Made by a program: the position numbers and the translations under genes. Positions 1-5,277 of a DNA stretch of 5,277 nt are shown piece by piece. Each line of letters starts with the position of its first letter. Position 1 is the stretch's first letter. Where the stretch lies: positions 1 to 5,277 of the forward strand of contig CAMKPI010000113.1 of NCBI GenBank assembly GCA_946414625.1, given 5' to 3'. Source of the stretch: an uncultured Spirochaetaceae bacterium (GTDB taxonomy: Bacteria; Spirochaetota; Spirochaetia; Sphaerochaetales; Sphaerochaetaceae). The notes beneath the pieces are model-generated. The model saw nothing but the letters and a program-made list of their open reading frames with translations. It was not told the origin of the DNA and did not search any database.

Positions 1-1502
1 TGCATAGGTTCTTCGGTGACGAAGGAAATCAGGACGGAGTCTTGTTTTTGTCTGACGTCGAGAACAAGGCTGCCGAACGCGCGCTTACGGAAATGGGAAA
101 GCTGGAAGCTGCCGTCGCGGTCTCTGGACGCGAGAGAATGAAAGACTTTTTCTCTCTGTATGTTTCTCTTTTGGAGAGTGTTGTCTATACATCCAACAAT
201 GGAAACGGAGGAGTCAAGGTTTATTCCTATCCGCAGAGCAAGGGCTTGATGGCGCCGTACCACTTTGTCCTGGGACTGTCGGATTCCGATGTTCAGGAGG
301 AGCGGCACGGAAGCTCATTCATCAGGGATCCGGACACTTCGGGTGAATCCATAACTGATGCAACGCTGAAAAGCTATGCATTCAGGTCATTGTGTCGCGT
401 TTTTCTATCCTGCTCGCTAAAAAACTTCGATTCTGTCAGTACGCCTCCGGGACTCTTTGTTGAAAAAGATCTGGTTCGTGAAAGACTAGGGACGGAGACG
501 GATTCTTTCAAGGCGGAGGAAGCATTGTGGAGCGGAAAGCCATCTGTGGGGCAGACTCTTCCCGAAACTCCTCTTTGTTCGCCGTCACAGCGCAAATGGT
601 TTTTTGAATCGGAGGAGAAGCTCCTTCGCGGCACCGCCAGCGACAGTTTTTCGAGATTGGCACTCCCCGTCACACTTTCCGCAACCAGCATGGGGAATTA
701 TCAGAAATGCCCTTACAGATGGTATGCGTCATATAATTACAGGCTGAAAAAGAAGGATTTCGGGATACGAATGAGCGACAGCAGGCAGATCGGCAACCTT
801 CTTCACGATGCGTTCGAGTCGTTCTACAAAGAGATCGGCTCTTTTGACGATTTCCACGCCCGGAGGGCCCGATTCACCGAGATCTTCGATGAAAAACTTG
901 AAAAGGTCCGCCGCAGCGTAAAGGCACCCGATGCCGTGCACTTGCTTGAACTGGATCTTTCCAGGGATGATTTATTGGATTGCTTTCCCTCGACCGGGGT
1001 TTTTGACGAGCTCCTCGGCTACAGAACAGTCGCAATAGAAGAGAAAGGCCTTTCCGCTGTACACAAGGATTTCAGGCTCGAAGGGTATATCGACTGTGTT
1101 ATGAAGAATGATGCGGGAGATTATGCTGTGATTGATTTTAAGACTCGCGATGTTGAAAACGACTCTTTCCAATTGGTCATATACGCGTCTCTTTTGAAGG
1201 AGAATGCAGCATATGGAAAAATACCGGCAGTAGCGCTGTTCTATCTGATAAAGCAAAAGCGCTATAAGTGGGCATCCGGCCAGAGCAAGAAGTTAACGGA
1301 GGATAACGCAAGTCATTTCATAGGATGGAAATCCGGTGAGGGGAATTTGGTCTATCCTGTGAGGGCGTCAATGCTCGAGGATTTGGCAAAAAGGATTGTT
1401 GAATCCTGCAAGACGGGCGCTTTTGAGCCGCGACCGAAAAAGGACGGTTGCATGTACTGCGAATACAGGCAGATTTGCCGAAAAAAATATGTTATCAAAT
1501 GA
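1..1502 (+). CDS. addB: AddB-like (RexB-like) helicase-nuclease subunit, C-terminal part; 5' end outside window
   Basis: This is the nuclease-bearing B subunit of an AddAB-type enzyme, which resects double-strand DNA ends for RecA loading. The frame is open from base 3 to the TGA at 1500-1502, so the TTG at 42 is not the true start; 499 residues are visible, against roughly 1150 for full AddB proteins. Numbering from the first complete codon, residues 1 to about 220 resemble the end of the inactive helicase region, with a segment near 70-90 (bases 219-279, ending in VLGLSDSD) like the motif V area of AddB. The nuclease domain follows: conserved His268 in GNLLHDAF, Asp364 in GYID, Asp378 and Lys380 in IDFKT, and Gln390/Tyr394 in QLVIY. 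Cys236 in YQKCPYRWY, with Cys483, Cys486 and Cys492 at the C terminus (C-x2-C-x5-C), matches the 4Fe-4S staple of AddB and related nucleases. All catalytic and cluster residues are present, so it looks functional. Assignment to AddB over a generic PD-(D/E)XK protein rests on the addA gene downstream. Confidence 0.88.
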   Translation, partial: HRFFGDEGNQDGVLFLSDVENKAAERALTEMGKLEAAVAVSGRERMKDFFSLYVSLLESVVYTSNNGNGGVKVYSYPQSKGLMAPYHFVLGLSDSDVQEERHGSSFIRDPDTSGESITDATLKSYAFRSLCRVFLSCSLKNFDSVSTPPGLFVEKDLVRERLGTETDSFKAEEALWSGKPSVGQTLPETPLCSPSQRKWFFESEEKLLRGTASDSFSRLALPVTLSATSMGNYQKCPYRWYASYNYRLKKKDFGIRMSDSRQIGNLLHDAFESFYKEIGSFDDFHARRARFTEIFDEKLEKVRRSVKAPDAVHLLELDLSRDDLLDCFPSTGVFDELLGYRTVAIEEKGLSAVHKDFRLEGYIDCVMKNDAGDYAVIDFKTRDVENDSFQLVIYASLLKENAAYGKIPAVALFYLIKQKRYKWASGQSKKLTEDNASHFIGWKSGEGNLVYPVRASMLEDLAKRIVESCKTGAFEPRPKKDGCMYCEYRQICRKKYVIK

Positions 1503-1517
1503 CGTAAAAAGAAGCAT

Positions 1518-1693
1518 GGAAAGCGTATTTGAAGTTCCACGGTCGTGCATTGGAAGTATACCGGCACTGCGTCGGCAGCGTATTAGTATCGTGTCTGTAC
1601 CGCGCCGGCAGCGTATCGGCAGCGCGTCTGTACCGCGTCGGCAGTATATTGGCAGCGTGGAGGCACTGCGTCGGAAGTATATCGGCACTAAAG
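1518..1693 (+). repeat. Degenerate 11-bp tandem array, about 16 units
   Basis: Reading in steps of 11 from 1518 gives 16 consecutive units with no insertions or deletions, with consensus CGGCAGYGYRT. Column 3 is G in 15 of 16 units and column 5 is A in 15 of 16. The clearest units start at 1573, 1606, 1617 and 1639 (all begin CGGCAG); 1595 and 1628 are a variant type beginning CTGTACCGCG. A higher-order 33-bp period is visible from 1549 to 1704 because variant types recur every third unit. Because 11 is not a multiple of 3, each forward frame reads an 11-residue peptide repeat (for example IGSxxALRRQY in the frame of 1516), and none of the three frames meets a stop within 1549-1690. The open frames are therefore expected by-products and are not evidence of a gene. 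The array begins 15 bases after the addB stop. Its function is unknown. Confidence 0.9.
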
Positions 1694-1800
1694 ACGCGCT
1701 TCAATAATCCTGTGAGCATAAAGCGCTTGCTGCGGATGCTGTTCCAGAGTCGGTGCGGAAGGCTTACTGAAAGGGCGTTTTTGCATGAGCATGGGGAGCC
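1694..1800 (+). other. Unassigned spacer between the two arrays
   Basis: Neither repeat pattern continues here. The only local symmetry I noted is the 8-bp palindrome AAGCGCTT at 1721-1728, and there is a TTTTT run at 1778-1782 without a clear stem before it. In the frame of 1708 it reads a short protein-like stretch that stops at 1768-1770 and has no credible start. I see no gene, terminator or promoter that I can support. Confidence 0.6.
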
Positions 1801-1920
1801 GTGAATGAAAACGGCGTAAACGGAACCGGTGTAAACGGAAACGGCGTGAATAGAAATGCCGTAAACGAAAATTGCGTAAACAGAAGCGGAAAAAACGGAA
1901 ATGCCGTGAAAGGAAAAGGC
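1801..1920 (+). repeat. 15-bp tandem array, eight units, A/G-rich on the + strand
   Basis: Eight consecutive 15-base units start at 1801, 1816, 1831, 1846, 1861, 1876, 1891 and 1906, without indels. Consensus is GTRAAYGGAAAYGGC. Columns 4, 5, 9 and 10 are A in all eight units; the unit at 1831 (GTAAACGGAAACGGC) is closest to consensus and later units are more diverged. The sequence before 1801 and after 1920 matches only weakly, so the edges are clear. The period is a multiple of three, and the frame starting at 1801 reads a five-residue repeat of the type Val-Asn-Gly-Asn-Gly. The + strand is very poor in T, so an RNA copy would have little secondary structure. This array shares no evident sequence with the 11-bp array upstream, so the two arose separately. 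Confidence 0.92.
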
Positions 1921-1932
1921 GAAAAGGCTTAA
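1801..1932 (+). CDS. Possible 43-residue Asn/Gly-rich leader ORF made of the 15-bp repeat (doubtful)
   Basis: A GTG at 1801 opens a 43-codon frame that ends at the TAA at 1930-1932, ten bases before the addA ATG. It reads repeated five-residue units beginning MNENGVNGTGVNGNG and becomes Lys/Gly-rich at the end. GGGGAG at 1793-1798 lies only two bases before the GTG, closer than a normal ribosome binding site. In favour: the frame is coextensive with the array, the unit length preserves the frame, and the stop sits just ahead of the addA ribosome binding site, as a translationally coupled leader would. Against: it is short, of low complexity, has a poor start region, and a repeat lacking stop codons gives such a frame for free. 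I recognise no family. Confidence 0.2.
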   Translation: MNENGVNGTGVNGNGVNRNAVNENCVNRSGKNGNAVKGKGEKA

Positions 1933-1939
1933 AGGCGGA
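1931..1939 (+). promoter_or_regulatory. Ribosome binding site of addA
   Basis: AAAGGCGGA precedes the ATG at 1943 and differs from the strong Shine-Dalgarno AAAGGAGGA at one base; its AGGCGG core (1933-1938) ends four bases before the start, which is somewhat close. It supports ATG 1943 as the addA start, together with the conserved superfamily 1 N-terminal pattern (Asn-x-x-Gln near residue 7, Walker A from residue 21) that begins immediately. Its first two bases are the last two bases of the TAA closing the repeat-derived frame. Confidence 0.6.
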
Positions 1940-1942
1940 ACT

Positions 1943-4900
1943 ATGGATTTTAACGACAATCAGCGTATGGCGATAGACTCAAGGGAAAACCTTGTTGTCT
2001 CTGCAGGTGCGGGCAGCGGCAAGACGGCAGTCCTTTCCGAGCGGTTTTTGTCTCTTGTAGAGGAAGGACGCGCCCATGTGGACGAGATTCTCACGATCAC
2101 TTTTACTCGCAAGGCCACGGCAGAGATGAAGGGGCGCATATATACTCGCCTTGTGGAAATGCAGCGCATTCGCCCGGAACTCGCGACGGAGATCAAGCGC
2201 TTTCCGTTCAGCACTATTTCAACAATAGACAGCTTTTGTTCCTCGATTGTTCGTTCCGGATGCGTCAGGTACGGTTTCACATCCGATTTCACTGTGCTGG
2301 ACGATTTTTCATTCAGGGACGAGGTTTTTGACATGGCGAAGTCGTTTATCGACTCCTCGAAGGTTTTCGCGGCAATTCGGACGCTGGTGAAAAGGCTCGG
2401 CGCAGATACCCTCATCTCGATTTTCACCGATATGGCGCTTCACCATTTCGACATTTCTCGTCCTGTGGACCCAGAAAGGACAGTGGAAGCGTTTCTGGCT
2501 CTTGCGAAATCTGAGATCGATAGGGCAAAGGAAAGACTGTCTGAAATATGGGATGAAATGAAAAAATTGTTGTCCGGTAAAGAGAATCCAAACGTTGAAG
2601 TATTGAAGGCGCATCTTGCGAATCTGGAGAGCAGGATATTCGACAGACCGGACGAATTGAATTTTGATTTAAGGCGCGGAGGACGGCAGGACCTCGATGT
2701 CTTCCGTTCTTTCAGGGACGAGATCTACGCTCTGTCTGCCCGCATTTTCATGTGCGGCGGAATAATGAACTCAAGGGATTATTACAAGGAGATCTATTCT
2801 CTTGTATCCCGATTTGAGGAGCGTGTCACAGACAGGAAAAGGCAGATGGGCGCCCTTTCTTTCGCCGACATCGTCAAGCTCTCCATAGATATTCTTTCCA
2901 GGGACAAGGAACTGCGAGCCAAATACAAGAAACGATACAAATTCATCATGATAGATGAGTTCCAAGACAACAACGAGGACTGCAAGAACCTCTTGTACCT
3001 CTTGGCGGAGAAAAACGGCATGGAGGTTGACCTCTTGCCGGAGAGGGACGACCTGGACGACGGGAAAATCTTTCTTGTAGGAGACGAGAAGCAAAGCATA
3101 TATGGCTTCAGAGGAGCGGATGTTTCCGTATTCAAGAGACTGTCTGTGGAAATGGGACGGTGCCTGGAGCTTGATGTGAACTACCGCAGCGAGGCAGAGC
3201 TCGTGATGTTTTTCAATAGTGTGTTCAGTAGGGTGATGGGGCCGTCGGAAGCAGGGAAGCCTTTGTATGAGGCGGATTTCAGGCCTCTCGGGCATAAAAA
3301 ACCGGGAAGTGTCAGAAGCAGAATCATTTTTAATAACTATGTAATTCCAAAAGATCAAGAATCGTCTTCCAGCGATTCTGCCGAGACACCGGGAGTATCG
3401 AAAGGCTTTACTAATGGCAGAGACGGATCTCTCGGCGATGCCACGTCAGAGCCCGGGGTCGCTTTGGGCGTCCGGAAGAAGGCAACAGAAGGGGCTGTTT
3501 CAAATTCCGGGACTGAAACAGAAGCCGGAGGCGTCGGAGATAAAGACGAAGACGACGACGCCACAGCCGTGCAGAGCGAAGCATACAGCATAGCTTCCTT
3601 GGTTCGAAGAATGCTGGACAGCGACGATTTTTTGATTGTGGACGATAGCGGTGGCAGGACTCGGCCGAGAGAGAGCGACATTGCGATTCTTTTCGCAAAA
3701 TCGTCCCATCAGAACGAGTATGAGAAGGCTTTGCGTCTGCAGGGAATAAAGTATGCCGTCTCCGAGGCGAAGGGTTTGGCGGAGGAGGCTGTGTTCAACG
3801 ATTTTTACTCCGCGCTCCAGCTCATCCTGTATCCGGACGATGGAGTGTCTCTCCTGTCCTTTCTGAAAGGTCCCCTCTGCAGGGTTCCTGATTCCGAGAT
3901 TCCTGGTCTTTTTGTAACGGATGATAATCAAAAGGATGTCAAAGGAGCGGGGACCGGTAGAGATGCCGGAACCCTTTTAACGTGGGGTTCTGAAAGCCTG
4001 TATACCGAAAAAAATCTTTCGGGACAATTTAAAGAAACGATCCTGGCGTTGCGCGAGAAGGCTGCGACGTCGACTCTAACTGAGCTTTTGGACTATGTTT
4101 ATTACAACATGGGTTACCGCGAGTTTCTGATAACGAACCCTGCCAATCAGGTTTATACGGAGCACTACGATTACCTTTTTTCTCTCGCCGGTAAATTTGA
4201 CAGGGCGGGGAGAGGACTGTCTGAGTTTCTTGACTATATCAGGCCTCTTCTTGGCGACAGCCAGAAAGTTGAGGGGGCGGATGTGCTGCAGGAAGATTCC
4301 GATGGTGTGAACATTATGACAATCCATCGTTCAAAGGGACTCGGTTTTCCGATTGTTATCGTTGCTGATATGGGAAGCATGAGGGAGCGGAACGCATCGT
4401 CGGTCGATGTCTGGGATTATCCTGAAATAGGTGCGCCCTTTTTTTCCAGCATCGACACGTATGATTACAGAAGCGGTCATAAAGGTCCAAAATTTTGCAA
4501 TCCTATTGCCGAGCTATGCCGGGAGAAGAAGAGTCGGGAGCATATCGCGGAACTGAAGCGACTGTTTTATGTCGCGGCCACCAGGGCAAAATACCACCTG
4601 GTTTTCTCTGCCTGCATGAGGGAGTCCTACGTGGAAGGTCTCGGGGAGAAAACCGAGCCTGAAAGTATGTTGGACATGTTTTTGATGGCAACAGATTTTG
4701 ATTTCGAGAAGCAGGCTGCGGTCCTGGATTGCATGGAGGACGGTTTTTCGACGAAGATTATTGTGGAGGGCCTTCCTTTTGGAAGGATTCCGGAGTCCAG
4801 GACATATTCCACCATGCGTCTCTCAAGACAGGCTTTGGAGAAGAACGGCGCTTGGTACCGAGGAGAAAGCGAGACTTTTGAGCATTTCCTTGAGGGATCC

Positions 4901-5277
4901 GGCATTGTGGCAGCGACCCGCCTAGAGCGTGCTGCGGAGGCTGATGGCGAGGGTGTTCGGCTTCGCGGAATTGAGTCTGACAGGGTGATCAAGGCCGGTG
5001 GATACTATACCGAATTCGGAACTTTATGTCATGCGTATATAGAGAATTTCATCAATGGAACAGGTTCGATGCCCGTTTTCGATAAGTCAAGTGAATTGGA
5101 TAACTCGGCTCTCTCCGTCCTCCACGGTGACGCGTCTTCTCTTGCTGAGGCTTTTATCGGGAGCGAGGTGTTTTCCCGAATAAAGGACTGGAACCTTCTT
5201 CCGGAGAAGGAATTTTACATGTACGACGATGATTCTGCCATGATAGTTTCCGGAAGGATTGACCTTTTGGCTTTGAG
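1943..5277 (+). CDS. addA: AddA-like (RexA-like) ATP-dependent helicase/nuclease subunit; 3' end outside window
   Basis: This is the motor and second nuclease subunit of an AddAB-type enzyme: it would unwind DNA from a double-strand end with ATP hydrolysis and cut a released strand. The frame is open from ATG 1943 to the edge, 1111 codons; B. subtilis AddA is about 1230 residues, so roughly the last tenth is probably missing. Superfamily 1 motifs in order: Q-motif Gln7; Walker A AGAGSGKT (21-28); Ia TFTRKATAEMKGR (53-65); II DEFQD (338-342); III GDEKQSIYGFRG (380-391); IV NYRS (413-416); V TIHRSKGLGFP (793-803); VI LFYVAATRAK (874-883). The C-terminal nuclease fold starts with GTLCH (His1030) and GRIDLL (Asp1107); the D-x-K motif should lie just beyond the edge. 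Motif V reads GLGFP, where relatives usually have GLEFP. A low-complexity insert occupies about 469-545 and a smaller one about 659-676. Start choice: a near-consensus ribosome binding site and immediate homology. The AddB-like gene upstream favours AddA over RecB or a lone UvrD. Confidence 0.92.
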   Translation, partial: MDFNDNQRMAIDSRENLVVSAGAGSGKTAVLSERFLSLVEEGRAHVDEILTITFTRKATAEMKGRIYTRLVEMQRIRPELATEIKRFPFSTISTIDSFCSSIVRSGCVRYGFTSDFTVLDDFSFRDEVFDMAKSFIDSSKVFAAIRTLVKRLGADTLISIFTDMALHHFDISRPVDPERTVEAFLALAKSEIDRAKERLSEIWDEMKKLLSGKENPNVEVLKAHLANLESRIFDRPDELNFDLRRGGRQDLDVFRSFRDEIYALSARIFMCGGIMNSRDYYKEIYSLVSRFEERVTDRKRQMGALSFADIVKLSIDILSRDKELRAKYKKRYKFIMIDEFQDNNEDCKNLLYLLAEKNGMEVDLLPERDDLDDGKIFLVGDEKQSIYGFRGADVSVFKRLSVEMGRCLELDVNYRSEAELVMFFNSVFSRVMGPSEAGKPLYEADFRPLGHKKPGSVRSRIIFNNYVIPKDQESSSSDSAETPGVSKGFTNGRDGSLGDATSEPGVALGVRKKATEGAVSNSGTETEAGGVGDKDEDDDATAVQSEAYSIASLVRRMLDSDDFLIVDDSGGRTRPRESDIAILFAKSSHQNEYEKALRLQGIKYAVSEAKGLAEEAVFNDFYSALQLILYPDDGVSLLSFLKGPLCRVPDSEIPGLFVTDDNQKDVKGAGTGRDAGTLLTWGSESLYTEKNLSGQFKETILALREKAATSTLTELLDYVYYNMGYREFLITNPANQVYTEHYDYLFSLAGKFDRAGRGLSEFLDYIRPLLGDSQKVEGADVLQEDSDGVNIMTIHRSKGLGFPIVIVADMGSMRERNASSVDVWDYPEIGAPFFSSIDTYDYRSGHKGPKFCNPIAELCREKKSREHIAELKRLFYVAATRAKYHLVFSACMRESYVEGLGEKTEPESMLDMFLMATDFDFEKQAAVLDCMEDGFSTKIIVEGLPFGRIPESRTYSTMRLSRQALEKNGAWYRGESETFEHFLEGSGIVAATRLERAAEADGEGVRLRGIESDRVIKAGGYYTEFGTLCHAYIENFINGTGSMPVFDKSSELDNSALSVLHGDASSLAEAFIGSEVFSRIKDWNLLPEKEFYMYDDDSAMIVSGRIDLLAL
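3347..3577 (+). other. Low-complexity, probably disordered insert within AddA
   Basis: Codons for AddA residues about 469-545 encode a stretch rich in Ser, Gly, Asp, Glu, Thr and Ala with almost no aromatic residues. It lies between the strand following motif IV (SRIIFNNYVIP) and the next structured segment (YSIASLVRRML). It includes a run of Ser near its start (ESSSSDS) and an acidic run near its end (DKDEDDD). It reads in frame with no stop, so it is an insertion into the protein, not a break in the gene. Known AddA proteins have a short acidic or variable loop in this area, but I would not expect one this long. Likely a flexible surface linker; no function can be assigned. Confidence 0.7.

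Larger units (their letters stand above)
1503..1942 (+). other. Long addB-addA intergenic gap carrying two tandem arrays
   Basis: The 440 bases between the addB stop and the addA ATG hold no gene I recognise. Layout: a 15-base lead-in, an 11-bp array (1518-1693), a plain stretch (1694-1800), a 15-bp array (1801-1920) and a short Shine-Dalgarno region before addA. I found no convincing -35/-10 promoter pair and no hairpin followed by a T run that would separate the two genes into different transcripts, so co-transcription remains likely. In many bacteria these two genes overlap or nearly touch, so the gap is unusual in length and content. Confidence 0.85.

Noticed and set aside
42..44. TTG at 42 as the addB start
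   Set aside because: The frame is open upstream to the window edge with protein-like sequence, and the visible protein lacks the first half expected of AddB.
1518..1693. CRISPR array
   Set aside because: The units are directly adjacent with no unique spacers, are far shorter than CRISPR repeats, and there are no cas genes in view.
1396..1707. 103-codon + strand frame overlapping the end of addB
   Set aside because: Its first third is the addB C terminus in another frame, including the codons of the conserved cysteine cluster, and the remainder is the 11-bp array, which is open in every forward frame.
1694..1800. Rho-independent terminator using the T run at 1778-1782
   Set aside because: No stable GC-rich stem could be paired immediately before the T run.
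1529..1804. 91-codon + strand frame across the 11-bp array and the spacer
   Set aside because: It has a TTG start with a weak ribosome binding site and a periodic composition that follows from the DNA repeat; no family resemblance.
1495..1959. 154-codon minus strand frame covering the whole gap
   Set aside because: It overlaps the addA start and the addB end, starts with TTG, and its five- and eleven-residue periodicities mirror the two DNA arrays. Stop-free repeats explain it.
2771..3358. 195-codon minus strand frame inside addA, and other minus strand frames in 374-1688 and 1960-4992
   Set aside because: They lie opposite strongly conserved helicase or nuclease coding sequence and show no recognisable domain or ribosome binding site.
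1..5277. A new defence or mobile system
   Set aside because: Both genes fit the AddAB recombination enzyme with motifs in the standard order; no toxin, transposase, integrase, methylase or other accessory gene is present.

Overview
The window holds a bacterial AddAB-type (RexAB-type) helicase-nuclease locus, both genes on the + strand and both cut by the window edges. First comes the C-terminal part of an AddB-like subunit: the tail of a degenerate helicase region, then a PD-(D/E)XK nuclease domain framed by a four-cysteine iron-sulfur signature. After a 440-base gap comes most of an AddA-like subunit: a complete set of UvrD/RecB superfamily 1 helicase motifs, followed by the start of a second PD-(D/E)XK nuclease domain that runs off the right edge. 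Together the two proteins would form the dimeric enzyme that unwinds and resects DNA double-strand ends to start RecA-dependent recombination.

Layout: 1-1502 addB (3' part); 1503-1942 gap; 1943-5277 addA (5' part, at least 1111 codons). The gap is the least ordinary part. It contains two unrelated tandem arrays. One is about 16 degenerate units of exactly 11 bp (1518-1693). The other is eight units of exactly 15 bp (1801-1920), rich in A and G on the + strand. Between them lies about 107 bases with no recognisable content. The 11-bp array is open in all three forward frames and the 15-bp array is open in at least one, so several open frames in the gap look like proteins but are probably by-products of the repeats. 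A 43-codon frame coextensive with the 15-bp array ends 10 bases before addA and could act as a translated leader, but this is weakly supported.

Organism: base composition looks near 50% G+C, there are no eukaryotic features, and the gene order is addB then addA. The divergent AddA sequence with low-complexity insertions gives me an impression of a spirochaete such as Treponema, but nothing in the window proves this and it should be treated as a guess. The genes are DNA repair genes, not a defence or mobile system, and I see no transposase, integrase, tRNA, rRNA or CRISPR array. The points worth a second look are the two arrays, the unusually long gap between two genes that are normally adjacent, a roughly 77-residue low-complexity insert inside the AddA helicase, and an atypical residue in AddA motif V.
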